A stretch of 64,000 nucleotides of DNA from Tipula vernalis (lineage: Eukaryota > Arthropoda > Insecta > Diptera > Tipulidae), in assembly GCA_958295665.1 (NCBI GenBank), contig OY282558.1, positions 64,158,789 through 64,222,788 on the forward strand, read 5' to 3'. The notes under the pieces are model-generated. The model did no database searches. It saw nothing but the letters and a program-made list of their open reading frames with translations, and was not told the origin of the DNA. Position 1 is the first letter of the stretch; every line of letters begins with the position of its first letter. Of this stretch, positions 10,267-21,331 are shown piece by piece. Position numbers and translations under genes: made by a program.

Positions 10267-11748
10267 TGTAACGATCAGCGAATAAGGTTGTTCTCAATCG
10301 AATTATTTTTTTTTTTCGAAGACCAAAACAATGCAGCTAGCATATTTCGAAATATGTAATAGTGTAGTGTGGCGATGAAAACAAAATGTTCGAGAAACGG
10401 AGAGAGGGAGTGGTTATGAGGAAGAAAAAAGGAGAGAAATATATATAAAGTTTTTGCGCGTCGGTTTTTTTTTGTTTTGGCGTCAGTCGAGTTTTTATCT
10501 GGAAAAAGACAACAAGTCAAGCCAAGTTTTATCGTGGTGAAAAATATAATTGACCATATTTATGAAAAAAAAAAAATATATTGCTTGATTATTGTTAATA
10601 GTTATTAACTAGAAAAAAAATTGTTTAATTTTATTAAATAAAAGTGTGAATTAATCAAATTACAAACATTTGGTTTTTTTTTGTTAATTGGAAACCTGTG
10701 CGTAAACACCCTAGTGGTGACGCCAGACGCTTATGCGATTGCGCTACTAGCTAGAAATCTCAGATGAATGTTAATTTCATGAAGCGACAAAAAGGAGACT
10801 GTAAAACTCTGGATATAATTTGTGCACCACCATTTATTACACGATCGCAATCCACCGTATTTACCATACAACGCTACGCACGCGTTGCCTACATATACAA
10901 CGGGTCTACTATATCTATGTAAGCACAATATAGCGGAGCAAATACAGAAGCTAAAATATGTACATTTATGAGCGACGAGGCAGCCAGTTATTTTACACCA
11001 TAACGGCAATACATTTCTAAACGGTCGAATATTCGGTTTCGTGGAACAAATACCGCAACAAACAACACGGACACCACAACAAGCTCAACAACTTACAGAC
11101 AGCTAAGAATTTCATTCGTTTATTTATATTATTATTATTTTTCTTTTATTTTTTTTCTCATTCATTTAATTTTTGGTCATCGATATTTAATTTCAAATCA
11201 ATTTCAAATCAATTTCAATTAAATTTAATTTATAGATTTTTTTTGTTTTCCATTTTTTTTTTTTTTTTTAAATTTTACAACTGTGTAAATTTTTCACCAC
11301 TGCTTCCTTTTCCTTATAACTAAAATTATTCATAGTTTTTTTTTAATTTAATTAATTTTTATTGTTCTCCCATATCGAACCTAAGCGTGTCTAGTACTAT
11401 CAATTTATTATTTTTTTTTATGTACATCTCTTGATAGTCGGACTTGTTTAGTGTCGAACCACTATATGATTTTTTTTTTCCAGCTCTATCTCTCTTTTTC
11501 TGGAATATGCAAACAGATTCAGTTTTTTTTGAAGTGAATTGTTATTTAAGGATGAGTGGCTAGGGTGTGTCTGTATTGTGGGAGTATGGGGCATCATGAG
11601 TTGTGGCAAGCGAGAGGCACATGATTTTTATTTTTTTTTTGATCTGTAGGGCTATATGGTTGTAGATTTTTGAATCCCCCCACCCTGACTAATTCCGGGA
11701 ATTATCAATAGAGCAAGCATGTGCCGCCCTCTCAACCAAGCCGTTACA
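10267..11748 (+). repeat. 5' LTR of the Osvaldo-like element
   Basis: 1482 bp. It contains a TATA box (10441-10450), an arthropod-type initiator TCAGTC (10483-10488) and a poly(A) signal AATAAA (10637-10642). If these are real, R is short and U5 exceeds 1 kb, which is unusually long. Minus-strand open frames inside the LTR (10275-10520, 10731-11009) recur in the other LTR and show no protein motif. Confidence 0.95.
10441..10488 (+). promoter_or_regulatory. LTR core promoter (TATA plus initiator)
   Basis: ATATATAAAG at 10441-10450 and TCAGTC at 10483-10488, about 43 bp apart from TATA start to the A of the initiator. The same pair occurs in the 3' LTR near 18419-18466. Confidence 0.55.
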
Positions 11749-11753
11749 TGATT

Positions 11754-11771
11754 TGGCGCCGAAACAGGGAC
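11754..11771 (+). promoter_or_regulatory. Primer-binding site, tRNA-Lys type
   Basis: TGGCGCCGAAACAGGGAC, 5 nt after the 5' LTR. It begins with TGG, as expected for pairing with a tRNA CCA end, and is close to the known tRNA-Lys primer sites of Osvaldo-type elements and lentiviruses. Here it only identifies the retrotransposon's primer class. Confidence 0.75.
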
Positions 11772-12238
11772 CCTTTAAAGGTTCATTCTTTAGGTAGCTC
11801 CAATAAAGCATCCGTGGAGCTTCACTCCTTATCTAGAGGTGATTACGTATGTTCGCCTATGAATGGATATTTATGCGAATAATCACCTACCTTGTACTTT
11901 TGCCCTTCTGGTTTTCAAATATATTTTTTTTTTGTCGCTTTCAATTTTTTTTTTGTGTGAGGCATTGCCTGTTGACTTCGGTTGATAACGGAATGATTTT
12001 CCGTTCCACCGCGATCATTTAAGTAATGCTTCATGTTTTCATTCAATTTAGATGATTTCGCAGTTTGATTATGAGGTGTAGTGACGTATCAGTGATTGAT
12101 CATTTCGTGATTCGGATTGCCTTGCTGATACACAACTAACACTTCTTCATTGCGTTTTCGTTTTATTTTTTTTGAATCCGTAGTATAAATCAATTAAACT
12201 CAATCAGATATTCGATTTTTTTTTTCTTGGAAATTTTC

Positions 12239-12500
12239 AAATACCGGGAACTGAGCATGCAATGAATTTCGAGATTTCGAGGTATCTTGCATGCCCAGTC
12301 AAATCAATCAGTTGCTTGCTTCTGGTTTGATTCCAATTTAAGCTCAGTTTTCATTATTTTTATTTTTTTTTTATTTTTTGCAAATTAATAAATACCGGGG
12401 ACTGAGCATGCAATGAACTTCGATGATTTCGAAATATCTTGCCTGCCCAGTCAAATCAATCAGTTACCTTTGGTCCTGATTCGATTCCACTTTAAGTTAA
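12239..12500 (+). repeat. Tandem stem-loop repeat in the retrotransposon leader
   Basis: Two copies of a roughly 110-bp unit (about 12239-12345 and 12391-12500). Each holds an ACTGAGCATGCAA arm and a complementary TTGCATGCCCAGT-type arm about 24 nt apart, so each RNA copy can fold into a hairpin of about 12 bp. The stem includes the palindrome GCATGC. Position between primer site and gag suits a packaging or dimerisation role, which is inference. Confidence 0.6.
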
Positions 12501-13043
12501 TTCGCCAGCCACAACGTCATGCAATGCCTAATGCTCCCAAGTAACTCACCCAGTTCATTGTATACATACATATTTACATTCGTTGAATTTTAAAGTTGTT
12601 GAATTTGCGACGGCAGATTTTTTTTTTCTTTCTTTTTTTTGAACAATTTATATCGTTCATTGAAGAAACTTATCAAGGTTATCAAGGGTCTAATTTTTTT
12701 TGCTATCTTTTTCTTCCTCTGGTTTATTTTATTATTTAAATATACTATATACGAGTACATGTCCATATATATATATATATATATGTGTATATGTATGTGT
12801 GTATGTGTATATGTAGATATTTTTTTTTTTTTTTTTTGTGGGTTTTTGCCGCGTATTCGTTTGAACGTACGTTGGGCGGAAGAAAACATTCATTGAATTT
12901 TTTTTTTGTCTTGTGTTTTACTTTATCTTAATCATTATTATAATTATTATTATTATTTTTTTTGGACATCTTATTTTCTGGCGAAAATAAAAAAATAATT
13001 TATTTAAATAACCTCTATTCTCTTACCGATACCTACCAATACA

Positions 13044-14717
13044 ATGGGAACCAAATTTGATATATACGTAGACTCCTTAACGGAGAAGGAATTTGAAACC
13101 GAGTTGATGGTTCGTCAAATAGAACCTACCGAAATCTCAGCACGTGAAATTTTAGTCAATAGCCTAAAAACGGAGCAAAGTGATAAGTCACGTGTCCCAA
13201 TCAAATCCCATATTACTTCTCAGCCAGAACTTGAAATCGGGTTAGCTCGGGAGATTTACGACGCGGTTGATAAAACAGGCGTTCTTACAGAACAATATAC
13301 AATACCCCAGTTGGAATCTATCCATTTCAGATGTATCCATTGGCAAAATCGCCTTCAACGGCTCAAAAACTCGTTTGGTGAGATCACAAACGTTACGAAT
13401 TGGATTTCCAAATTTCGGCGTAAAAGCCAGGAAATTAGCAATAACATTGAAGAAATGGCTCTTGGAGCAACGCCAAAAATTAAAAAACCGGTAGTCACCG
13501 AGTCGGCGCCACCAACTACCTCTTACGACCAAATTTCCAGAACCTTATCTGATCTAGGGACGATAATGTCTGATTCAAAAGTGAAATCTCTTCCAGCGGT
13601 TTCCCATCTTCCTCCTTCAAATACAACATTGACGTGGAGTGCTATCAATGCCCCAGTCAGTACCACATTTGAATTACCTAGCCAGTTGCTATCAATTAAC
13701 CCAGTATTGTCATCAATTAATCAAAACCCCAGCACACAAGATTACAGAGTAGAAGGTCCGTATGAAACACAGAGATGGTCCCTCCCAATTCAGCCTGCTG
13801 TCGAGGTTCCTCGTCAAACAAGACTTACAGAGCGGGATAACCCACGGCCTCTTCACCCCAAATGGAGACTGCTATTCGAAGGAGATCCAAAAATTCTAGA
13901 CGTACACGATTTCATATTCCGGCTGGAAACTTTCGCTCGAAGAGACGGTTATCCAAGCCATCGGCTTCCGTCGTTAATACATAATTTCGTGTCCGGCACA
14001 GCGGAAAAGTGGTTGTGGACTTTTATTAGGAATCACCCTAATGATTCATGGGAGGATCTACGAAATGGGTTGTTATCTCGGTTTTCAAGTCACGAATCAG
14101 AGCGTGAAACGCGTCGTTTCATCGAAAGTAGGGTTCAAAAACACAAAGAAACGTTTAACGAATTTTCCCTCGAAATTCAATCCCTAAACGGTAGATTAAC
14201 AAATAGGTTCTCGGAATTCGAATTAATCGAAATCTTACGTGAGAATATGCATGCCCAGCTGCAAACGGTAACTTTACAAACTAGTTTTCCTACAGTCGAA
14301 CAATTGCGAATGGTCTGTCAAAAATATGAGCAACTATGGTCAAGATCACGCTTCGATGTGCGTAGTACTTACGATATTCCGGGAAGTCGTCGCTCTCTTC
14401 ACGTTAATGAAATCCAAGAACCGCGACTCCAAGAAAATGTCAGAGAAGGGGCACGGCACAACTGTTACTCGAATGAAGACGATTCGGGAGAGATTTCGGC
14501 GGTATATTCTAATACGAGAGTTCCCACAAGACCCATGAATAATCGAGAAGAAATTGGTCATGTCCAAGGATTGGTGTGCTATCGATGCCATAAGCCTGGT
14601 TTCACGGTCAAAACATGCCCAAGTTGTAATTCACAGCCGGAAAACTCAACTCCGAACGCAGCTCGTCCTGGCGAACCGCGTTCGGACGCGACACTTCCAC
14701 TACTACCCAGGTCTTAG
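13044..14717 (+). CDS. gag: Gag polyprotein of the Osvaldo-like element
   Basis: Intact 557-codon frame from ATG 13044 (context CAATGG). Known role: structural capsid/nucleocapsid protein of the cytoplasmic particle. The N-terminal half is Ser/Thr/Pro-rich and variable. A retrotransposon capsid domain lies at about residues 270-440, with PKWRLLFEGDPKILDVHDFI, then FVSGTAEKWLW and FNEFSLEIQSLN. A single nucleocapsid knuckle CYRCHKPGFTVKTC at about residue 512 has Phe where CCHC fingers have His, so zinc binding may be impaired in this copy. The last 88 nt overlap the pol frame; no canonical slippery heptamer is obvious in the overlap. Confidence 0.9.
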   Translation: MGTKFDIYVDSLTEKEFETELMVRQIEPTEISAREILVNSLKTEQSDKSRVPIKSHITSQPELEIGLAREIYDAVDKTGVLTEQYTIPQLESIHFRCIHWQNRLQRLKNSFGEITNVTNWISKFRRKSQEISNNIEEMALGATPKIKKPVVTESAPPTTSYDQISRTLSDLGTIMSDSKVKSLPAVSHLPPSNTTLTWSAINAPVSTTFELPSQLLSINPVLSSINQNPSTQDYRVEGPYETQRWSLPIQPAVEVPRQTRLTERDNPRPLHPKWRLLFEGDPKILDVHDFIFRLETFARRDGYPSHRLPSLIHNFVSGTAEKWLWTFIRNHPNDSWEDLRNGLLSRFSSHESERETRRFIESRVQKHKETFNEFSLEIQSLNGRLTNRFSEFELIEILRENMHAQLQTVTLQTSFPTVEQLRMVCQKYEQLWSRSRFDVRSTYDIPGSRRSLHVNEIQEPRLQENVREGARHNCYSNEDDSGEISAVYSNTRVPTRPMNNREEIGHVQGLVCYRCHKPGFTVKTCPSCNSQPENSTPNAARPGEPRSDATLPLLPRS

Positions 14718-17700
14718 ATGTTCAGCCCGTCGTTCAAAGTTTCGTTAATACCCATACTCAAACAGATTCAGAACCTGAACCCATCCAAAGTGACGTTCCC
14801 TTTACCGAGAATAAAAAGCATTTTAAACGAAGTACCGAATATTGGGCGCAAAAGAAAATTTTCAATAAGTTGTGTGGTTCTATTATACTCAAAAATGGAA
14901 AAGATCCTAGACCTCATGTGGAGGTTAAAATAAAAGATATGGCAATCACAGGCTTATTAGATAGCGGTGCCTCCATCAGCATTTTGGGCAAGAACGCTCG
15001 ATCGTTCATAGACGAATTAAAATTATCGGTCAGAAGCGTAAAGTCCACTATCAGAACGGCTGATGGTACTCGCAACCCCATAATTGGATATGTTCTGGTT
15101 CCCGTTAACTTCAATAATGACACACAGCTCATGAAACTGTATATAGTCCCTACTTTGGAAAACGAGCTTTATTTGGGCATAGATTTTTGGTCCTTATTCC
15201 ACCTAGCACCGCATATTGTAAACGAGCTGAGCGCTAGCCCACCAATCGATAACCACCATAAGCTGTCGGTCGTGGAATATGCGGAACTCGAGCGAATCAA
15301 ATCACTGTTTCACTCTTTCGAAAACCATGGGTTAGGCCAAACACAAATTCTCGAACATGACATCGACACAGGTGATAATCCCCCTATCAAACAAAGGCAT
15401 TATAATGTATCGCCGGCCGTTCAAGACCTTATATACGCGGAATTAGATAGGATGTTGGAAATGAACGTGATAGAAGAAAGTGCAAGTCCGTGGAGTTCTC
15501 CCGTACATCTTGTTAGGAAATCGAACGGGAAATCTCGGCTTTGTTTGGATTGTCGCAAGTTGAATTCCGTCACTAAAAAGGACGCATACCCACTTCCGCT
15601 AATCGATGGCTTACTCGGTCGTCTTAATGACACAAAATATATCTCAGCCATAGACCTGAAGGATGCCTTCTGGCAAATCCCCCTGTCAGAACGAGTGAAA
15701 GAGAAAACAGCATTCACCGTGTTTGGAAGGCCGTTGTACCAATTTCGGGTAATGCCCTTCGGATTGTGCAACGCGCCCCAAACGATGTCTCGCCTCATGG
15801 ACAAAGTCGTGCCTCACCAGCTGAAACACAAGATCTTTGTGTACTTGGACGACCTCTTGATCGTCTCCGCCTCGTTGAAGGAGCATTTGATTCTCCTCGA
15901 AAAAACTGCGCAACTTCTTTCTAAGGCGGGTCTAACAATTAATTTAGCCAAAAGCAAATTTATGATGCGCGAGATCGCTTACCTAGGGTTTATCGTGGGC
16001 GGGGACGGCCTCAGGACCGATCCAAGCAAAGTCGAGGCAATTTGCAAATTTCCGGCCCCCACTTCTGTGAAACAGACACGACGCCTGTTAGGAATGGCCG
16101 GGTGGTATAGGAGGTTCATTCCAAATTTTTCGGACATCACGGCCCCTATCACCAACCTATTAAAAAAATCGAAGAAGTTCGATTGGAACGCTGACTGTCA
16201 GAGCGCATTCGATCGCCTTAAGTCGGTGTTAACAAGCGCACCTGTCCTCGTGAATCCCGATTACACCCAGCCATTTCACATCCGTTGCGACGCGAGTACC
16301 GAGGGTATAGGTGGAGTTTTGTACCAAGTAGATAACGAAGGAAACGAGAGACCGATTTCGTATGTTTCGCAGAAGCTAAACAGCGCGCAAAGAAATTATT
16401 CCATTACGGAATTGGAGTGCCTTGCCGCATTAATTTCCATTCATAAGTTTCGACCTTATATTGAGCTTTTTCAATTCACCGTCAAGACAGACCATGCGTC
16501 ACTTAGATGGCTCATGTCACTGAAAGATTTGCATGGCCGTCTAGCTCGATGGAGCCTTAAGCTCCAGGCATATAATTTCACGATCGTCCACGAGAAAGGA
16601 GCCCTTAATGTCGTTCCCGATGCCCTCTCCAGAGCATTCGGTGATACGCAACAAGAAATTAATCAGGAGGTTCTCTCGATCTCGGCACTCGATTTTAATT
16701 CAGTCCACTTCCAAGAAAATGAGCATGTCTCATTAGTGAAAAAAATCCTAGATTTTCCGGACAATTATCCAAATCTAAAAATCCAAAACGACAGAATTTA
16801 TGTTCGAATCGAACCATCTAAGGATACACCATTAGCGGGCGTATTGGTGTGGAAACTGTGGGTTCCCAAGGGCTTACGACACGATATAATACTACAAGAG
16901 CATTGTGACCCGTCCGCTTCTCATTGCAGTGTCAAGAAGACAATCGAACGTATTCGCCGACTTTATTTCTGGCCAGGGCTCAACAAACAAGTAAGTGAAT
17001 TCATCGCGTCATGCGACACTTGTAAAATTTCCAAAGCGCCTAATTCAATACTCAGGCCACCCATGGGCACCCCGATCATCTCCGAGCGTCCTCTGCAAAA
17101 ATTATATGTGGACCTATTAGGGCCTTATCCCCGTTCTAAATCAGGGAATACAATGATCCTCATAGTTACCGACAAACTCACCAAATTCGTGTTTTTGAAA
17201 CCTCTTCGTAAGGGAGTGGCGTCAAAAATAGTCGATTTTCTCAAAAACGAAATATTTTACGTGTTTGGGGTTCCCGAGGTGATACATTCGGACAACGGGC
17301 CGCAATTTGTAGGCAAGGAATTTAAGCAATTAGTCGACCAATTTGGGATTTCACACCTGAGAACGGCGATTTACTCACCCCAATCCAACGCGTCGGAGAG
17401 GGTAAACCGCTCGATAGTCGCTGCCATACGAATGTATGTGAAGACGGACCACCGCGATTGGGACGCCCACCTTAGCGAAATTGGTGCAGCACTCCGCGAC
17501 TCAGTACACGAATCGGCTTTATTTAGTCCACATCTCATGCTTTTCGGCTACCATCGCATTAAGCACGGCGAAGAATACAAATTACTTCGACAAATAGAGT
17601 GTCTAAGCGAAAATTCAGTAGAAGTTACCCACATTGACAACAGGATGCAGGAATTGCACGCTCAGGTGAGGAAAAACCTCAAGCAGGCTTACGAAAAATA

Positions 17701-17929
17701 CGCACATTATTACAACCTTCGCTCTCGGCCGGTATCCTATATACCCGGTGCAATCGTGTACGTCAGAGAGCACCCACAAAGCCAAGCGGACGCGCACTTC
17801 TGTGCTAAGTTCGCTCCCAAATTCAGGAAGGCCCGTGTGAGGAGTCGAATTGGGAACGTAAACTACGAGATTGAGGGGGAAGATGGGAAATTGATAGCGG
17901 TCTACCACGCCAAAGATATTAGGAAATAG
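14630..17929 (+). CDS. pol: Pol polyprotein (PR-RT-RNase H-INT) of the Osvaldo-like element
   Basis: Open in the -1 frame relative to gag from 14630 (just after a TAA at 14627) to 17929, overlapping gag by 88 nt, so expression by -1 frameshift is expected. Order along the frame: aspartic protease LLDSGASISIL (about 14957); RT with RLCLDCRKLN, MPFGLCNAP and active site YLDDLLIV (15842 on); RNase H with RCDASTEGIGGVL (about 16283), ELECLAAL and TDHASLRWL; integrase with an HHCC finger (HCDPSASH...CDTC, 16903-17020), DLLGPY, SDNGPQF and SERVNRS supplying the D, D and E. The end keeps a GPY/F-like module; no chromodomain is seen. No stop or shift. All catalytic residues are present, so it looks functional. 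Confidence 0.93.
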   Translation, partial: FTAGKLNSERSSSWRTAFGRDTSTTTQVLDVQPVVQSFVNTHTQTDSEPEPIQSDVPFTENKKHFKRSTEYWAQKKIFNKLCGSIILKNGKDPRPHVEVKIKDMAITGLLDSGASISILGKNARSFIDELKLSVRSVKSTIRTADGTRNPIIGYVLVPVNFNNDTQLMKLYIVPTLENELYLGIDFWSLFHLAPHIVNELSASPPIDNHHKLSVVEYAELERIKSLFHSFENHGLGQTQILEHDIDTGDNPPIKQRHYNVSPAVQDLIYAELDRMLEMNVIEESASPWSSPVHLVRKSNGKSRLCLDCRKLNSVTKKDAYPLPLIDGLLGRLNDTKYISAIDLKDAFWQIPLSERVKEKTAFTVFGRPLYQFRVMPFGLCNAPQTMSRLMDKVVPHQLKHKIFVYLDDLLIVSASLKEHLILLEKTAQLLSKAGLTINLAKSKFMMREIAYLGFIVGGDGLRTDPSKVEAICKFPAPTSVKQTRRLLGMAGWYRRFIPNFSDITAPITNLLKKSKKFDWNADCQSAFDRLKSVLTSAPVLVNPDYTQPFHIRCDASTEGIGGVLYQVDNEGNERPISYVSQKLNSAQRNYSITELECLAALISIHKFRPYIELFQFTVKTDHASLRWLMSLKDLHGRLARWSLKLQAYNFTIVHEKGALNVVPDALSRAFGDTQQEINQEVLSISALDFNSVHFQENEHVSLVKKILDFPDNYPNLKIQNDRIYVRIEPSKDTPLAGVLVWKLWVPKGLRHDIILQEHCDPSASHCSVKKTIERIRRLYFWPGLNKQVSEFIASCDTCKISKAPNSILRPPMGTPIISERPLQKLYVDLLGPYPRSKSGNTMILIVTDKLTKFVFLKPLRKGVASKIVDFLKNEIFYVFGVPEVIHSDNGPQFVGKEFKQLVDQFGISHLRTAIYSPQSNASERVNRSIVAAIRMYVKTDHRDWDAHLSEIGAALRDSVHESALFSPHLMLFGYHRIKHGEEYKLLRQIECLSENSVEVTHIDNRMQELHAQVRKNLKQAYEKYAHYYNLRSRPVSYIPGAIVYVREHPQSQADAHFCAKFAPKFRKARVRSRIGNVNYEIEGEDGKLIAVYHAKDIRK

Positions 17930-18245
17930 CCCAGTCATTCGCTTTTTGTTTTCCTTTTTTTTTTTTGTCAAATTATACCATGATGGCATGCATGGGGCGT
18001 ATTGTTTCCCTTATCATTTATTATGGTGTTCGAGTTGGCGGTTCCATTCTCCGTTGGTGCTCAGAAAAGAAGAAAATCAAAACTAAGAGGAAGGACTTGA
18101 CCTAAGACCAATCCCATTTCTTGCACGAACTCATTTTTTATTTTTTTTATTTTTTTTCCCTCTTTGCGTCAATTCTCCTTGATAAGTTTCCAACTTTGTT
18201 TGACAACGCTTCTGAAATTTGTCTGCGATGCAAACCAAGTTGTGG

Positions 18246-19727
18246 TGTAACGATCAGCGAATAAGGTTGTTCTCAATCGAATTATTTTTTTTTTCGAAGA
18301 CCAAAACAATGCAGCTAGCATATTTCGAAATATGTAATAGTGTAGTGTGGCGATGAAAACAAAATGTTCGAGAAACGGAGAGAGGGAGTGGTTATGAGGA
18401 AGAAAAAAGGAGAGAAATATATATAAAGTTTTTGCGCGTCGGTTTTTTTTTGTTTTGGCGTCAGTCGAGTTTTTATCTGGAAAAAGACAACAAGTCAAGC
18501 CAAGTTTTATCGTGGTGAAAAATATAATTGACCATATTTATGAAAAAAAAAAAATATATTGCTTGATTATTGTTAATAGTTATTAACTAGAAAAAAAATT
18601 GTTTAATTTTATTAAATAAAAGTGTGAATTAATCAAATTACAAACATTTGGTTTTTTTTTGTTAATTGGAAACCTGTGCGTAAACACCCTAGTGGTGACG
18701 CCAGACGCTTATGCGATTGCGCTACTAGCTAGAAATCTCAGATGAATGTTAATTTCATGAAGCGACAAAAAGGAGACTGTAAAACTCTGGATATAATTTG
18801 TGCACCACCATTTATTACACGATCGCAATCCACCGTATTTACCATACAACGCTACGCACGCGTTGCCTACATATACAACGGGTCTACTATATCTATGTAA
18901 GCACAATATAGCGGAGCAAATACAGAAGCTAAAATATGTACATTTATGAGCGACGAGGCAGCCAGTTATTTTACACCATAACGGCAATACATTTCTAAAC
19001 GGTCGAATATTCGGTTTCGTGGAACAAATACCGCAACAAACAACACGGACACCACAACAAGCTCAACAACTTACAGACAGCTAAGAATTTCATTCGTTTA
19101 TTTATATTATTATTATTTTTCTTTTATTTTTTTTCTCATTCATTTAATTTTTGGTCATCGATATTTAATTTCAAATCAATTTCAAATCAATTTCAATTAA
19201 ATTTAATTTATAGATTTTTTTTGTTTTCCATTTTTTTTTTTTTTTTTAAATTTTACAACTGTGTAAATTTTTCACCACTGCTTCCTTTTCCTTATAACTA
19301 AAATTATTCATAGTTTTTTTTTAATTTAATTAATTTTTATTGTTCTCCCATATCGAACCTAAGCGTGTCTAGTACTATCAATTTATTATTTTTTTTTATG
19401 TACATCTCTTGATAGTCGGACTTGTTTAGTGTCGAACCACTATATGATTTTTTTTTTCCAGCTCTATCTCTCTTTTTCTGGAATATGCAAACAGATTCAG
19501 TTTTTTTTTGAAGTGAATTGTTATTTAAGGATGAGTGGCTAGGGTGTGTCTGTATTGTGGGAGTATGGGGCATCATGAGTTGTGGCAAGCGAGAGGCACA
19601 TGATTTTTATTTTTTTTTTGATCTGTAGGGCTATATGGTTGTAGATTTTTGAATCCCCCCACCCTGACTAATTCCGGGAATTATCAATAGAGCAAGCATG
19701 TGCCGCCCTCTCAACCAAGCCGTTACA
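18246..19727 (+). repeat. 3' LTR of the Osvaldo-like element
   Basis: Same length and sequence as the 5' LTR apart from two homopolymer changes. The 316 bp between pol and this LTR hold no gene. The only purine-rich run (about 18062-18093) lies about 150 bp upstream instead of touching the LTR. Confidence 0.95.
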
Positions 19728-19804
19728 AGTGCAATACCGGGATCCCGGGATCTCGGAGTTCGAATATAACAAAGTATTTTAGGAGAACTAATGAAAATTG
19801 ATTA

Positions 19805-21331
19805 GATGTTGTATTGGCAAGAATGTGCGCCTATGATGGTTTACCTTTCAAGATGTTTATAAAATCAGAAGATCTTCGAAAGGCACTATGTGCTTTATGT
19901 ATCGGTGAACTTCCGAAATCTGCGAACACCATCCGCAAAATTGTTATAGATTATAGCAGAATGATTGAAAAATTATTTGTCAACGAGCTTGCGGAACAGA
20001 AGTCAAACAAAATTGTATTTAGCTTAACTTTTGACGAGTGGACCTCTATAAAAAATCACCGTTACATCAATATTAATGTTCGTTCAGAACATAAAGTGTG
20101 GAATCTAGGGCTAATAAGAATATTTGGAAGTATGCCACCAAATAAATATGTAGAAATAGTGGATGTCAAATTAAAACAGTTTTGAACTATCTCTAAAAAA
20201 AGACATTGTATGTGTAACAACAGATGGTGCAGCTGTCATGAAAAAAGTTGGGAGACTTATAAGCGCTGAAGTTGACCAACAATTATGTTTTGCTCATGGC
20301 ATTCATTTGGTCATGATAAGCGTTCTATATAAACAATCAAGTGATCTTGAAAATGAAGCGGATATAGAATTAGAGGAAATAGACCGGGAATCTAATAGTG
20401 AATCGGAAGAAGAGTTTGAAAGTGATGAAGATGATGGTAGCAAAAGCAATGATGATGGTTTGACAATTGAATCGCGCAAGCACAACAAAATGAAATATTA
20501 GCAATAAACCATGTTGAACTGGCTCCGTTGATTAAAAAAATACGAACAATTGTACAAATATTTCGCCGTTCCCCAACTAATAACGACAAAATACTGCAGC
20601 GTTATGTAAAGTTGCAGTCGAAGCCCTTTGCCGCAAAGATGCAAATTTAATCTCGGCAGACGCAACTTTTAAGTTTTTATTGGAAGAGCTAGGCAAATTA
20701 AATTCAAATATAGGTAATGAACTTTTTAGTGCTTTAAAGGATCGGATAAACGAAAGGCGGAGTGAACTATCTGGAGTTCTTTAGTTCTTACATCATACAT
20801 TCGAAGACCAAGATATTTCAACTGGGGTTTTAAATAACGCACATTTTAATTTTCCGAAGCCAACAAAGCACGCTATTACAAAATCGCTAATGGAAATTGG
20901 TAAAAGAATGCAATTATTTAACCAGCATGAAGCACAAGAGCGTAGTGCTCTTACTTCGGATAGCGATGAAGGAGGGGTTTTAGAGGATCGAGAAAAAGAA
21001 TGCGAAAGCAGGACAATGAAACAAATGCTGGATGAAGCTATTTCAAAAAAAGTGAGATACACCATGTTTGGAAAAAAATCTAAAAACCATTCACGATAAT
21101 ATTAAACTTTTAAAAAGAGAAATGACTCTATTCGAAGACGAAGGTACTAGGGGAATATATCTTCAGAAAATTTATGATCTCCTCCTTACCATACGCCCGA
21201 CAAACGTAGAATCAGAGAGAGTATTTTCGACAGCGGGGCACTTGTGCACCAAAGTTCGTTCAAATTTAAAAGATGGAAGCCTTAATGCACTAGTTTTTTT
21301 AAGAGGATATTTCCAGTCTAAGAAAGAATAG
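19805..21331 (+). pseudogene. hAT transposase, N-terminally deleted and frame-broken
   Basis: Begins in the DDE core with DVVLARMCAYDGLPFKMF. Recognisable hAT pieces are FSLTFDEWTSIKNHRYININ (first catalytic Asp region, about 20026), TTDGAAVMKK after a shift (about 20220), and CFAHGIHLVMISVLY (about 20287). A shift follows an acidic insertion-domain tract at about 20345-20460. The C-terminal dimerisation region is clear: RGIYLQKIYDLLLTIRPTNV, then ESERVFSTAGHLCTKVRSNL, ending at 21331, 50 bp before the element end. No BED finger remains upstream. Known role of intact homologues: cut-and-paste transposition with 8-bp duplications. Confidence 0.82.

Larger units (their letters stand above)
10267..19727 (+). 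mobile_element. Young Ty3/gypsy retrotransposon, Osvaldo/Ulysses/Woot-like
   Basis: Two 1482-bp LTRs (TGTAAC...GTTACA) differ, as far as I can see, only in two poly(T) lengths. The 4-bp target AGTG is duplicated at 10263-10266 and 19728-19731, inside the left TIR of the hAT. The internal part has a tRNA-Lys-type primer site, a 1.27-kb leader, a complete gag (13044-14717) and a complete pol in the -1 frame (to 17929), and no env. Very long LTRs, the Lys primer and gag/pol layout fit the Osvaldo/Ulysses/Woot group, which is my inference. This is the most recent large insertion in the window. Confidence 0.93.

Noticed and set aside
10275..11009. Minus-strand frames in the LTR, repeated at 18169-18987
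   Set aside because: LTR sequence duplicated by reverse transcription; no protein motif.
12590..12896. Opposed frames of 99 and 85 codons in the leader
   Set aside because: Built from poly(T)/poly(A) and TATG microsatellite; low complexity.
17930..18245. Space for an env gene after pol
   Set aside because: Only 316 bp, no open frame on the plus strand; this is not an env-bearing element.
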